DNA of 64,000 bases, taken from positions 88,918,264 through 88,982,263 of the forward strand of contig NC_088797.1 in NCBI RefSeq assembly GCF_011386835.1, in the 5' to 3' direction. This DNA comes from Chrysemys picta bellii. Taxonomy: Eukaryota; Chordata; Testudines; Emydidae. The position numbers and the translations under genes were made by a program. Under the pieces are notes generated by a model that ran no database searches, was not told the origin of the DNA, and was given only the letters and a program-made list of their open reading frames with translations. The number at the start of each line of letters is the position of its first letter. The first letter of the stretch is position 1. Positions 20,515 to 32,259 of the stretch are shown here, in pieces.

Positions 20515-22024
20515 GAACTTGTACATGGTTTCTCTTTTGCTGCGTAGGTGTATTTTTTAACATCTTAGTTTCTTAGTACTGGAAAGTAACCATTCCGAAG
20601 GCTGCCACATATAATTTAGAGAAGAAAACTCAAGTCTGTTCAAGTAACATCTACACACAGAATTATAAAAATAAACGAAGATAGCTGAAGCTCACATCTA
20701 TGTTGAAGATTAGAAGAAACGCTCACCCAGACCATAAGTGAAAAATATCACCCACACAGCTGTTCCGTTTGCAAAACCAATTTCCTTTTGTAGTGGATTA
20801 TTTTAACATATTTATTAATTTTCCAAAAGATATATCCATTATAAGTATGAACTGTTAACACAATACACAATATAATAAACACTAAAATCTTGTATTGCAT
20901 GTTTACATCAAATTATGTCTTGAATTTCTTGAATTAGGGCTTGAATTTTTGGTATTAATTTAGAATCTGGTTTAGACTGAGTTTGAAAAGAGAAGAATTA
21001 ATTTTCAGTCACTGAGTTTTATTTCCTTTTTTTCCCTTTAAAGCATGGCAGTTGTACACAATGAAGGTTTAATCTAGGAAAGTTGGATTCTGTTTGTCAC
21101 AGCCCAAGCTGTTTTAATGTGTTATTATGGAAAAGATCTTTAGTGAGAAGACAGCCTTAACTGGCCAGATGTTATATAATTTTTTGTAATCCTCTGTAAA
21201 GCCAAAAACTGCTGCATGAAAGGTGTCTTTGAAACTGAGTTTTTGCATTTTAGTCCAGATTTCACCCTGCTACATTAGCATATACTCTAAGGCAAAAGTT
21301 TTCAACAGAAGACACAGAAAATATCATACAGTGGCAGTCTACCAGAGTCTGTTTATTTTATATATGGCTGTTCTACTTTCTGGATTATGCTGATGCACTA
21401 GACAGTGCAGTCAAGTTGCAAGAAAGTACAGAATTATTTTTAACTTTTGAGTGACTATAGGGAAAAAAATTAAAAACTGAGAGACGAACAACACTAGATT
21501 GGAAAGAAGTTCCAGAACTGTCTTACCCACTTAATCCTGTCAAGGCAGGTTAATGCTCACATGAAATATCCACCTAATATTCTTGTCCTGGATCTCTCAC
21601 AAACTGCCAATTAAGCAAAATCATTGTTGGAGCAGGAGCGGGGAAGGTGTTGTGAGCCTGACAACCCAGAAAAGAGTATGAACCCAGATGTACATTCTCT
21701 CTAACCTAAGGCAGAATTTACACCCAGGTTTCCGGAGGAAAAAGCTCAAAGTCTACCTTGTTAGTTTTTGCACCACTCATCAGTAAACCTGATAAGACTG
21801 TCTTTTTCTGGGCAGAACAGTTTTATGCATTCTGTTTTGTCAATGCCTAAATAGTGTTTTAATTTTGTAACCACGCTAATAGGCAGTCTGCCTCCCCAAA
21901 GGAGCCTGCACTGTAGTATCCACACTCATGAGGTAAAACCGGACCGAAAAAACCAGGAATAGCAGAGTCATTGACACAAACTCTTGTTGTCTGAAGCATC
22001 TCTGCCACTGCCCACTAACATTAA
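20515..22024. other. Unassigned AT-rich DNA
   Basis: No coding frame or repeat boundary recognised over about 1.5 kb. Confidence 0.4.
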
Positions 22025-22595
22025 GACCTGGTCTACACTTCAAAGATTTGGTGGTATAGCTATATTTATTAGGAGTATGCGATGTGGGGCAAGGAGGGGG
22101 TTGTACTAGGGTTTTTGCCAGCATTGAAACAGTTATACAAGCAAAAAGGGCAGTATAGCTTATTTTGCTTAAGGAATTGGTATAAGTTATACCAGCCAAA
22201 GAGTGCTGTTACTGGTACAACCTGCATCTCCACTAGTTAGGCCATGTCTACACTAGAGAGTTTACAGCGGCACAGCTGAACCAGTGCAGCAGCGCCAGTG
22301 AAAGATCTCTCGTGTAGCTGCCCTATGCCAATAGGAGAGAGCTCTCCTATCAACATAATTAAACCATCCCGAATGAGCAGCAGGAAACACTCTCCCTTTG
22401 ACAGAGTGCTGTCCACACCGGCGTTTCTGTCGCCATAACCTATGTCACACTCAGCCGTGTATATTTTTCTCATGCCCCTGAGCGACATAAGTTATACTGA
22501 CCAAAGTGCTAGTGTAGACATAGCCTAGGAGGGAGTGGCAGTATATCTATGCTGGTATAGCTACCCTGGCAAATCCTTTCTAGTGTAAACAGGCC
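22025..22595. mobile_element. Harbinger-like MITE, interrupted by another
   Basis: Left end GACCTGGTCTACACTT and right end CTAGTGTAAACAGGCC form imperfect inverted repeats that resemble the ends of the 4.3 kb Harbinger. Flanks are taa and tat. A second MITE is inserted at 22240. Without it the element is about 285 bp. Confidence 0.6.
22240..22525. mobile_element. Harbinger-like MITE nested in another MITE, 286 bp
   Basis: Ends GGCCATGTCTACACTAG and CTAGTGTAGACATAGCC form a near-perfect inverted repeat, and the core ATGTCTACACTA is identical to the left end of the Harbinger at 1808. The flanks (tta on the left, tag on the right) fit a TTA duplication with one lost base, since joining them restores the host element. 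A related copy lies at 35412-35700. Confidence 0.75.
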
Positions 22596-22734
22596 TATGG
22601 TATTTCTGTGGTTTTGAGTTAACGTCACAGGATCCCTTTATTAAAAAGCTACACTGACCCTGATCCAAGACTGAAAGCACTTATTTCTCCATTCCAAGAT
22701 TTACACAGCATTTTCATACCAAGTGTGTGATTCA

Positions 22735-23940
22735 GAAAGTCTAAGGCCAGAAGGGACAACTGTGATTATTTAGTCTGACCTCCTGTATAACATAGGCATC
22801 AGAACTTCTCCCAAATAATTCCTAGAGCAGATCCTCTAGAAAAACATCCAATCTTGTTTAATAATTATCAGTGATGGAGAACGCACCGCAACTCTTGATA
22901 AATTATTCCAATCGTTAGTTACCCCGATTGTCAAAAATCTATGCCTTATTTCCTGTCAGAATTTGTCTAGCTTCAACTAACAGCCATTGGATCATGTTAC
23001 AACTTTCTCTGCTAGATTGAAAAGCTCATTATTGAATATTTGTTCCCCATGTAGATACTTACAGACTGTGATCAAGTTACTCCTTAACCTTCTCTTTAAG
23101 CTAAAGAGACTGAACTCCTTGCATCTATTGCTATAAGGCAGGTTTTCCAGTCCTTTAATCATTCTCATGGCTCTTTGAACTTTTTCCAATTTATCAACAT
23201 CCCCTTCTTGAATTGTGGGCACCAGAACAAGATAGTATTCAAGCAGCTGTTGCACCAATGACAAACTATAAAATAACCTCTCTACTCCTACCTCAAGATT
23301 CCCTTGGTTATGCATCCTAGGATTGCATTAGCTCTTTGATCACAGCATCACAGTGGGAGTTCACATTGAGTTGAATATCCACCCCAAATCTTTTTCAGAA
23401 TCACTGCATCCCAAAATAGAGTCCCCAATCCTGTAAGTATGACCTACATTCTTTGTTCTTAGATGTATACATTTACATTTAGCCATATTAAAAACACGTA
23501 TTATTTGCTTGTCCCCAGTTTATCAAAAGAACCAGTTCACTCTGAATCAGTGATCTGTCCTCTATTATTCGCCACTTCCCCCCATTTTTGGGTCACCTGC
23601 AAACGTCATCAGTGATGATTTTGTGTTTTCTTCCAGATCGTTGATTTAAAAAAACAAACAAACAAACAAACAAACACACAACATTAAAAAACATAGGGCC
23701 AAGAACCAATCCCTGTGGGATGCCACTGGAAACATACTCAGTTGATGACGACTCCCTGTTTACAATTATATTTTGAGACCTATCAGTTAGCTAGATTTTG
23801 ATCCATTTAATGTGTGCCATCTTAATTTTATACCATTCTAATTTTTTAATCAAAATGTCATATGGTACAATGTCAAACAATGTACAGAACAGAAAACCCA
23901 TGATCAAATTAGTTAAACCTACCACCCAATGAATGAGTTT
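22735..23940 (-). mobile_element. CR1 LINE 3' part: reverse transcriptase and 3' untranslated region
   Basis: On the minus strand, 23890-23800 reads FDIVPYDILIKKLEWY, and 23750-23680 reads STEYVSSGIPQGLVLGPMFF, two conserved reverse-transcriptase blocks. The left edge at 22744-22790 (aggccagaagggacaactgt and the following cysteine-poor stretch) matches the reverse complement of a CR1 3' untranslated region. Many stops and frame changes are present. A CAAA microsatellite at 23648-23680 interrupts the gene. Confidence 0.78.
23648..23680. repeat. (CAAA)n microsatellite
   Basis: About six tandem AAAC units within the CR1 reverse-transcriptase region. Confidence 0.85.
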
Positions 23941-24062
23941 TATGAAATAATAAACTGCTTTATTAAAACACAGAATTAGCATGTCCGGTCATAAGCTGTG
24001 AGAGGAAAAACAAAATTATTTTTCACTTGCTAGAGTCAGATTTTGCTTTTACTGATTCTAAT

Positions 24063-24572
24063 TAAGGCTACAATTTGGTCACAGAGGTTGCGGAAGTCTT
24101 GGAATCCGTGACTTCCGCAGACCTCCGTGACTTCAGCCTGCAGCGGCAGGGAGCTGCAGGCTACCCCCACCTCCCACGGTGGCCAGGAGGTTCAGGGTCC
24201 CCCTGCTGCCTGGAATTGAGGGAGTCCCCCACAGCTCCCCAGCCACCGTGGGCAGCAGGGGTGGGGATAATGCCCCAACAGCTCCCCAGCCACTGCGGGT
24301 GGTGGGGGCAATGCCACCACCTGCAGGTGGGGGGAAATACCCAGGCAGCTCCCCAACCACCACAGGCAAGGGTCCTTCCCAGCTCCCAGCCACGGGCCGC
24401 AGCTCCCAGCCACAGCAGGGCAGGGATCTGGACCTTCCTCCCTGCCCCTTTTTGTCATGGCCATTTTTAGTAAAAGTCAGGGACAGGTCATGGCTTCCGT
24501 GAATTTTTGTTAATTGCCCGTGACCAGTCCCTGACTTTTAGTAAAAGCGTCCATGACAAAATCATAGCCTTA
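24063..24572. mobile_element. Non-autonomous hAT element, 510 bp
   Basis: Left end TAAGGCTACAATTTGGTCA and right end TGACAAAATCATAGCCTTA are imperfect inverted repeats. The perfect 8-bp duplication attctaat lies at 24055-24062 and 24573-24580. The interior is GC-rich with repeated phrases such as cagctccc(c/a)agcca. No transposase. Confidence 0.85.
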
Positions 24573-24580
24573 ATTCTAAT

Positions 24581-27562
24581 GACTATTTATGATTGCAAAT
24601 TAAATGACTGCATATTTACAAGTCTGTCTGCAAGGATTTGATTGTTAACAATGTCATCTTTATTTTACCTGCTCCTTTTCAAAAGGCAAGTCTAAATGCA
24701 GGCTGGGTGTGTGACACCTCAAGACCAAACCACAGTCACAATAATCTTTAAAAAAACCCTATATACTACACTATATAATAGCAGTTTCAACATTTTGAGG
24801 GGGAAAAGAAAGCTTGTGTCAGTGACCATCTCATCTTGACAGCATAGCTATAGGTTGCTGTAGAACAACTGGTTTGTGAATGTGTAGTAAGATCTAATAA
24901 AGCAGCACAAAAAACTCAACCACTTTTCAATATTAAAATATCATTTATACTGCAAAAACTCCTAAAGGGGACATATTGTGTAGGAAAATCAGATAGTCAA
25001 TGACATCCATTAGATTTTTACTTTTCCAAGGCTTTCAAGTTTGGTTCTACTTTGAACCATGACTATATAAAAGAAACTTCTTACTCATCAGATCTGCTTC
25101 CTGTGAATATTCAACACCATATATGCCTACTTTACAGACCAGTTTTATTTTACTGTCACTATCCCAGCAAGAGCCAACACAGCTATGAGACTGAGCTGCA
25201 TTCTATTCCTTCTTGTGCATCAACCAAAGTATTTACTAAGTATTAATTGCAGAGCACACTTATTATGGTGAACAACTTCAATAAAACAAACTATGGGGTT
25301 ACACAACTGTCTGACACCATAATGTAGCCCAAACTTTTTTTAACAGCTGATAACATGCAAGAAGGAAATAACCACTTTCAGATCTTAGGCTGAGTTTATA
25401 GGGTTGGCAGTTTCTCAAAGCTTTTTTACTTGTACACGGCGTACATCTAATGTGGAAGCTTTGAGGATAGATAAAAATTATCATCAAAACATTTTAAATC
25501 AATTTTTAAATGTAATAATATTTTAAACAATCCTTTAAGTTGCCAAAATAAATGTTTGCTTGTGTCTTAAGTTTCCTAGTTGTTAGCAGAATTTCAGATT
25601 TTACACAGATTCTTTTCTATGAATCGTCACACTTAAAATGCCCACCTATGCTGAAAATGGCACATTCAGAGTCTGATTAACATCTTTACTGAGAGAATAC
25701 AAACTCAAACACAAAATCGATAAGCAAATAGCCTGGTCTTTATCGCAACCAACACTGCCTTCTAATATATGGAATATCCACAAGTCAAGAAAGCTCAAAG
25801 ACTCCAACCAGGCTATACTCCATCAGGGTTTGCAGTTTAAAATCAATGGGACTTCTGCTCTTAAGACACTAGAGTGCTGAGAAAGTCCCAATCTTAAGCG
25901 TTTAATTTTAGGTCCCTGTTTTTGAAGATTTTGGCCCGTGTGTACAAAAAAAAGTTCACAACAATTTTGTTGCAAGTCTAACTAACTTGTTATTATTAAC
26001 ACTAAGGCAATTTCATTTTCAAGTATTAAACATTTTATGCCACTAAGAAAAGTCTGAAATAAAAATACAATTATTGCCCCTGTTGCTGCAAACACTTATT
26101 CACAAGCATGAGTAATCCCACTGAAATCAATGGGACTAGTCACACAAATAAAGTGTTTGCAGAATCAGGAACTTAATTTTCAATATTTTGTTTTGCACCT
26201 ATAGCAGTTCTGTAAAATTAAAATAAGATACCTTATACCTTAAATAAGTAGTCGGTCATAAAAACGGGAAGCATTATAAATTTTAAACTAAAGGTGCAAT
26301 TGCAAAAAAAATTCAACTTACGTGTGTTAAGTTTTTTTTTTAAATCAACATATTTAAATCATGATTTAATCATTGATTTAAAGCACTCTTCTCTGACTGA
26401 GACACAATAGAGATGGAAACCCATGTCATTTTTACAAAGTCACTTTTTAGTTTTAAATGTTTATATTTAGTTTGTATTCTGGAGAGAGTATTTCAGTTGG
26501 CGTCAGTCTTAATGTTAGTTACAACTCCATATCAACCCCATACCGTAAATAAATCAATGGCATTATCCAGTTTAACAAGCCAGGTTTCCAAGCAGCAGGA
26601 AAGTAGAAATCTACTTTTATTCCTAGGTAAAGCACAAAGAATTCAAAATGAAGCCAGCACAGTATCATCTCATCTTGATTAAGATGAGACAGAAGTGTTA
26701 CAGAAGTTCCCATTCTGTGCTGAGGGACACCCCCAAAATGATTATGTAATACAGCTGTATTTAGTGGTGGCACTGGGGGTTGTAATCTCTTTGGAACAGG
26801 ACTTTGTGTATATAGCACCTGGAACAATACAATACAATTCTGATTAAAACAGTGCCCAGAGTCCTCATTATATTAATGTTGACAAACTACCCTAATATAA
26901 AAGGCAAAATGTATATATCCCTAAATAATTTGAAAGAAAAATGAATTAAACAAAAAAGTTACTGAATACAAGGTTTAGCCAACTTTCTTAAAAGGGAATT
27001 ACTACTACCTTGGCAGTACTGGGGACTAAAGGCCTATCCATTAAAATTAGTGCAGCATTGACAAAAACAAGCTAATTTCTTTTTCCAACCTATGTGCCCT
27101 TGTTACAGAATGACCATCTCCAGGCTCTGTCATTCATCCTTTCTGATAAAGGATGTTAGTTATGATGCTGAACTTCCATCACCAGTTCATTTTACATAGA
27201 CAACTGAGTAATCAAATGATGATAACTTCTGATCACTTGCAATCTTGACTTAATATGAACTGATTAACCTGCTTCCTGTACAGTAATTTTTGCAGATTAT
27301 ATTCTTATTGTAATGCTAGGTTTGGCTAGTCACGAGTCATAACACTGTCCAATGGTGAAGACTTTCAGGAAGTAGGGTTGGGTTTTTTTCCTTCTACTCC
27401 AGAGCTATGGCATGAACCCTCCATGAAATCCCACAATGTCTCCAAAACTTCAACATCAGCGTCCTTTTTCACAGACTTTTTTTCCTTCTTTATCAATAGT
27501 TACTTCTCTGCTCCTTGGAAACCCAGCTTATTGAACTGGATAATGCCATTGATCTATTTACA
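24581..27562. other. Unassigned, mostly unique AT-rich DNA
   Basis: No gene or RNA gene recognised in 3 kb. At 26330-26390 there is a cluster of TTTAAATCA-type motifs similar to hAT sub-terminal sequence, without definable ends. Confidence 0.4.
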
Positions 27563-27974
27563 CAAGGGCTCTCAACCTTTCCAGACTACTGTACCCCTTT
27601 CAGGAGTCTGATTTGTCTTGTATACCCCCAAGTTACACCTCACTTAAAAACTACTTGCTTACAAAATCAGACATAAAAATACAGAAGTGTCACAGCACAC
27701 TATTAATGAAAAATTGCTTACTTTCTCATTTTTACCATATAGTTATAAAATAAATCGATTGGAATATAAATATTGTACTTGCGTTTCGGGGTACAGTATA
27801 TAGAGCAGTATAAACAAGTCATTATCTGTATGAAATTTTAGTTTGCACTGACCTTGCTAGTGTTTTTTATGTAGCTTGTTGTAAATCTAGGCAAATATCA
27901 AGGTGAGTTAATGCACCCCCTGGAAGGCCTCTGCATACCCCCAGGGGTACACATACCCAAGTTGAGAGCCACTG
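27563..27974. mobile_element. hAT MITE, 412 bp
   Basis: Left end begins CAAGGGCTCTCAACCTTTCC and right end is AAGTTGAGAGCCACTG, whose reverse complement is CAGTGGCTCTCAACTT. The inner borders (tgtaccccttt and ccaggggtacac) are also inverted. The flanks (tatttaca, atttatag) agree only partly, so the copy is old. Confidence 0.75.
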
Positions 27975-28127
27975 ATTTATAGTATAAGGCTGATGTGGAG
28001 TTGTAACTAACATTAAGGCTGAAGCCCACTCAAATACTCTTTCCAGAATACAAACAAAATATACTCATTATTTAAAACTGTAACATTAGTGGCCTCATGG
28101 GACAAATAGGATTGTTATTCTATTGGT

Positions 28128-28327
28128 CAGTGGTCCCCAAACTGTGAGGCACAGAGGAACATTTGAGTGAGGAGGAAAGAGAGCACCACCCAGCCCCACT
28201 CTGCACCCAGTGTCACTCTGGCTCAGGCCTCTACCCCCGGCTCCTGACAGTTCCCGTGGGAGTTTGGGGGTGGACAGATTCCATTACGAGTAAGGGGGGT
28301 GCAACAAAAAAAGTTTGAGAACCACTG
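28128..28327. mobile_element. hAT MITE, 200 bp
   Basis: Ends CAGTGGTCCCCAAACT and AAGTTTGAGAACCACTG are inverted repeats of hAT type. The 8-bp flanks (ctattggt, ctatagac) are degraded. Confidence 0.75.
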
Positions 28328-29099
28328 CTATAGACAGTGTTGCTTAAAAGAGCTATATACTATATTTGAAGATGGAAAATAAAGGGATGTTTGTTCTAGA
28401 ACAAGATGGTTTATTTTTAAGATTGCCTCAGTGGAATAATCTTGGACTTCACTCATACTAGGTCTGCAACATGGGTCACTTTTCTGAATGCTGTTGAGTT
28501 ACCTATTCAAGAGGCACAACATGAGGAAAAGATTTCTTACAGGATAATTAAAGTCACATATCCTCTAAAAACAAAAAGACCAGATTGAAAATATTAGAAA
28601 AATTTAGGTGATATATTCTACATAAATAACTCAAAATATACAATTTAATTAAGCAGTGCTTGGAAAATCCACTCACCTACTTAACACTTCCTGCTTGCAA
28701 AGGGTATCTGTCAACTATGGGAATCATGCATTTCTATAGAATTTAAGCTTTCATTTTTAAAAGAGCTTCTAGAACTTATAGTTGTAAAAAATTATCTTCC
28801 ACCTATATGGTCCTCATCCCCTTCTGAAGGGGAGTGTAGGCAGTGCTGCCTTAAACAACTCAGTGACTCAGCTGATGATGATCAGAGGTTTCCCAAGAAG
28901 CAGAGTGAAGCTGTCTTGTTAGTTTCCCTTGCGGCTCACAGGGTTCTTTAAGAGGGGCATGAAACTGACCAGTCTAGGGTTACTTTTGCTACTTGGAAGG
29001 GCTAAGCAGCAGGCACTGGAGTCGAGGGAGAGACCACCCAAAGTCCCGACACTGGGACAGGCAAAAGGGACCGTGCTCCTTTCTCTTCCAACCCGCAGC
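28328..29099. other. Unassigned DNA upstream of the CpG-rich region
   Basis: No gene recognised. From about 28930 the GC content rises toward the CpG-rich promoter region. Confidence 0.4.
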
Positions 29100-30100
29100 T
29101 GGGATGTGGGGTGAAGGGGGTATGGCCAAGTTTATCCCTAATTAGGAGGAACCCCTCTATCCTCCCACGTCCCAGCGGCTGGGCTGGGCTGTTGTCCCCT
29201 GCCCCAGCGGCTGTACCCCGCCTCTGAAACTGGGCTGTGGGCAGTGGAGCCGTCACTGTGAGGCACAGACCCCTCATTTAGCCCTCTATCATTCACTCGT
29301 AAGGTCATGGCTGGCCTCTGATAAGTCAGGACCCCCAGCACTCCTCTGAGGGCAGCCCCCAGCCGCTGACCCCAGTGCGTAGAGGGAGCAGAGCCGCCTC
29401 CCCCAACCCATTGCTGACACACCGAACTTGCACCGCAAACGCTGCGGCAAACCGGGCTCGCAGACTGGGATGGGGGGGCGGAGCAGCAGAGGGTAACGAG
29501 CCACCCGGCCCGCCACACCGCGGAGGGTCACGGTTCCCCGCAGAGACCCCCGTGCCCTCGCCCTTACGCAGAATGCGCAGCAGGGACTCACTGGCACCTA
29601 CGTGCATTCGGCTCTGGGAATAAGGCCCCTGCCTAAGGAGGTTGCAGCGCGCGCTGGGTGCGGGGACCGGCCGCACTTACCTACTGTGCCGCGCTCCGCA
29701 GCGACGGCGCCACAGTCTCCTGCCCCAGCAACCAGCTCCACCGGCCCTACTACAGAGAAAACTGGAGCGGCGTACAAAAAGGCCCCGCCCCCGCCGCTCT
29801 TCCGGAGGCAGAGGCATGCTGGGATGGTGGCGGACCGAGCCGGGACGGGATGGTCCCTCGCTGTGATGTAGGGCTGTGGCGTTCTGCCATTGCCTGCGCC
29901 TTGACCTCCGGCTCTCTGTGACGGCATTGTCAGGCAAAACCCACACGTGATGACGTCTCCATGTGATGTCATAGCGTGTGCATTCTGGGACGCCCAGCCT
30001 GCCGGACGTGAACATCTTTACCAATGTGCATCTTAGGCGCTGGCGTGACCTGAGCTCCCGGACGTTTCCTTTGGCTTCCCTGCCTGCCTGGCCCTCTCCT
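29100..30100. promoter_or_regulatory. CpG-rich promoter region, probably bidirectional
   Basis: A roughly 1 kb block with dense CpG in the middle (about 29400-29890) that is not bounded by transposon ends. Motifs seen: cttccgga at 29801 region (ETS type), gcatgctggga at 29815-29827 and gcattctggga at 29980-29990 (both resemble ZNF143/Staf sites), CACGTG at 29944-29949 (E box), TGACGTC at 29951-29957 and TGATGTCA at 29964-29971 (CRE-like), and ccaat near 30022. No TATA box. This mix is typical of housekeeping promoters. A splice donor on the minus strand at 29680 supports a transcript toward lower coordinates. Confidence 0.65.
29681..29830 (-). other. Probable non-coding first exon of a minus-strand gene (start uncertain)
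   Basis: On the minus strand the GC-rich sequence reads to GGCACAGTAG followed by GTAAGTGCGG, a full-consensus donor with GT at 29680-29679. The start is placed just downstream of the ETS-like site by inference only. I did not find a downstream exon that I can identify; the weak candidate at 7404-7640 is on the same strand. The gene's identity is unknown. A long minus-strand frame crosses the exon, but it looks like GC composition. Confidence 0.45.
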
Positions 30101-30856
30101 GGAGGTGGATGCGTTTAACTGGCCTGCGGCTGTGTAGTGATGATAATACTTTGCAGTTCTACAGCACCCTCCAAAGAGGGATCCCGAAGCCCCATAAAGA
30201 TATTGCTTAACTTAGGAGACAGTCACCTTGAAATCTAATCAACTTCAAAAAAATTAGTAAAACATAGTTTCAGGTACTAAATCAGTCCCCAATCTTCCAT
30301 GCTAGTTTCTGTGCCTTTGCAATCACCTTTTTATATGTGTTTTTTTTAATCTATCCTCTGTTATTGTGTGAGAGATGCACAAATGGACCAGGAGAAACTA
30401 ATGCTCCAGTCTGCACTACATCTGTATGTGTGGACCCCTGAGCCCATGCAGAGCTCATTGCAAGATCAGGCTGTAACTGACAATATACAAAGTGTGTCAG
30501 AGCTTTGCAAGGTTTGAATTTCTAATAATTACTGTGTTTCTTCTTCCCATTTTGCAAGTCAAGGATTTCTTTAAAAAGCCATTCTAGGCCACAAGTAGTT
30601 CAGGTTAGCACAAATCAATTGCAAATACTGAATATGACTATGCACGAAGTGCTGTCAAAATGTACAGTGAAGAAACTGGAAGAAATAGTGGAAAATATGG
30701 GAGGGCAGGATGCCAACTGTCCTTAAAGATGCAAGTATGAGGCTTCTGCTTGAGCAACAATCTCTTGACAAGAACTACCTTGTTTCAAAACTCCCTTTCT
30801 CTATCTATTGCAGAGTTTTGTACTAGCTCCTATCACCAGAGGTAGTTTCTGCGCAC
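30101..30856. other. Unassigned DNA
   Basis: No gene seen. Around 30146-30215 a phrase of the kind 'ttctacagcaccctccaaag' resembles the end of an ancient L3/CR1-type LINE, too degraded to define. Confidence 0.35.
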
Positions 30857-30868
30857 CTTGTTATGAAA

Positions 30869-31055
30869 GGTTTCAGAGTAGCAGCCGTGTTAGTCTGTAT
30901 CCGCAAAAAGAAGAACAGGAGGACTTGTGGCACCTTAGAGACTAACAAATTTATTAGAGCATAAGCTTTCGTGGACTACAGCCCACTTAGTCCACGAAAG
31001 CTTATGCTCTAATAAATTTGTTAGTCTCTAAGGTGCCACAAGTCCTCCTGTTCTT
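30869..31055 (+). mobile_element. Asymmetric palindromic element, copy C
   Basis: Left arm from ggtttcagagtagc, right arm ending cctgttctt, with a 12-bp duplication cttgttatgaaa (30857-30868 and 31056-31067). The centre is shortened: the GAAA and stem III parts remain in both arms, but the CUGANGA box is gone. The right arm again lacks the outer end of the left arm. Confidence 0.85.
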
Positions 31056-31067
31056 CTTGTTATGAAA

Positions 31068-31613
31068 AGCATTGTTCAGAAGGTTACAAGAAGCAAGACA
31101 ATGCTAGCAAAATCTGAAATCTGGACCTCAGTAATTTTGATTTCAGGCCTGGAAAAGATACAGGAATCATAGCGTAGTTTCACTGGTTAAACATCTCCTT
31201 CTTACAATGGATGAAGATCATGTGCCTGTGCCATTCTTTTAGCTCTATCATCAGCTTCATGTACCATTAACCATAAGGTATCATTCACACACCTGTAGTC
31301 CCAGGTAGATTAAGTCACACTTGAGTGGCTCTGTTCCTTCTTTTTTGGAAGATTCAGGAGGTATTTAGGGGTGATAATTTATCTGCTTTGAGAGCTCACG
31401 CATGCGGGTTACCATATTGTTCTGTCTTGTCAGCCCTCTTGTTCCAGGTATGTGAGGCCATTAAGAGAGTTAGGCTACAATCCTGAAACTGCAGCCACAT
31501 GGCTGGACCCACTGCATCTGTATGGAGCCACACTGGAGGATTTAACTCTCCTAACAGTCTAGCATACATGTTGAACAAGAGGGCTAACAAAACAGAACAC
31601 TAGTAATATAATT
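31068..31613. other. Unassigned DNA
   Basis: No gene or repeat ends recognised. Confidence 0.4.
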
Positions 31614-31621
31614 AGTTAGAC

Positions 31622-31953
31622 CAGGGATCAGCAATCTTCGGCACATGGCCCAGAAGGGAAATCTGCTGGCGGGCCGGGACAGTTTCTTTACCTGCAGCAT
31701 CCGCAGGTTCGACCGATCGCAGCTCCCACTGGCCGCGGTTTGCCGTTCCAGGCCAATGGGGGCTGCGGGAAGTGGCAGCCAGCACATCCCTTGGCCCATG
31801 CCGCTTTCTGCACCCCCATTGGCCTGGAACAGCGAACCGTGGCCAGTGGGAGCTGCGATCAGCTGAACCTGTGGACGCTGCAGGTAAACAAACCGGCCTG
31901 ACCCGCCAGAGGATTTCCCTGATGGGCCGCGTGCCAAAGGTTGCCGATCCCTG
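31622..31953. mobile_element. hAT MITE, 332 bp
   Basis: Ends CAGGGATCAGCAATCTTCGGCAC and GTGCCAAAGGTTGCCGATCCCTG are inverted repeats. Flanks gttagacc and gtttagac differ by one indel and fit an 8-bp duplication. The interior is itself largely an inverted repeat (cgatcgcagctcccactggc against gccagtgggagctgcgatc). The truncated copy at 20228 is related. Confidence 0.8.
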
Positions 31954-32028
31954 GTTTAGACCAAGGTAAAGATACCACTCCTTTCAGGGAAAGGAATAGA
32001 GTGGTAGCAAATGACAGCAGGGTGGAGC

Positions 32029-32251
32029 CAGGGCCAACATTACAGAGGAGCAAGCATGGCAATTGCCCAGGGCCCCACACCACAGGAGGCCCAGTGTGGT
32101 GGGGCTCAGGCTTCAGCCCTGCGCTGTGGCATTCGGGCTTCAGCTTCAGAAATGTTGCAGAAATCCAATGTGTGAGCAGGTAAGGGATGCGGGGTGGGAG
32201 CTCACTCCTTAGTTTCTACCCTAGGCCTCAGCGAGTCTAACGCCATCCCTG
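32029..32251. mobile_element. hAT MITE, 223 bp
   Basis: Ends CAGGGCCAACATTA and TCTAACGCCATCCCTG are inverted repeats. The 8-bp duplication ggtggagc is perfect (32021-32028 and 32252-32259). Confidence 0.85.
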
Positions 32252-32259
32252 GGTGGAGC

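Noticed and set aside
29598..30024. Long frames across the CpG-rich promoter
   Set aside because: They are GC-composition frames on both strands; one minus-strand frame ends at the splice donor, but nothing supports coding.
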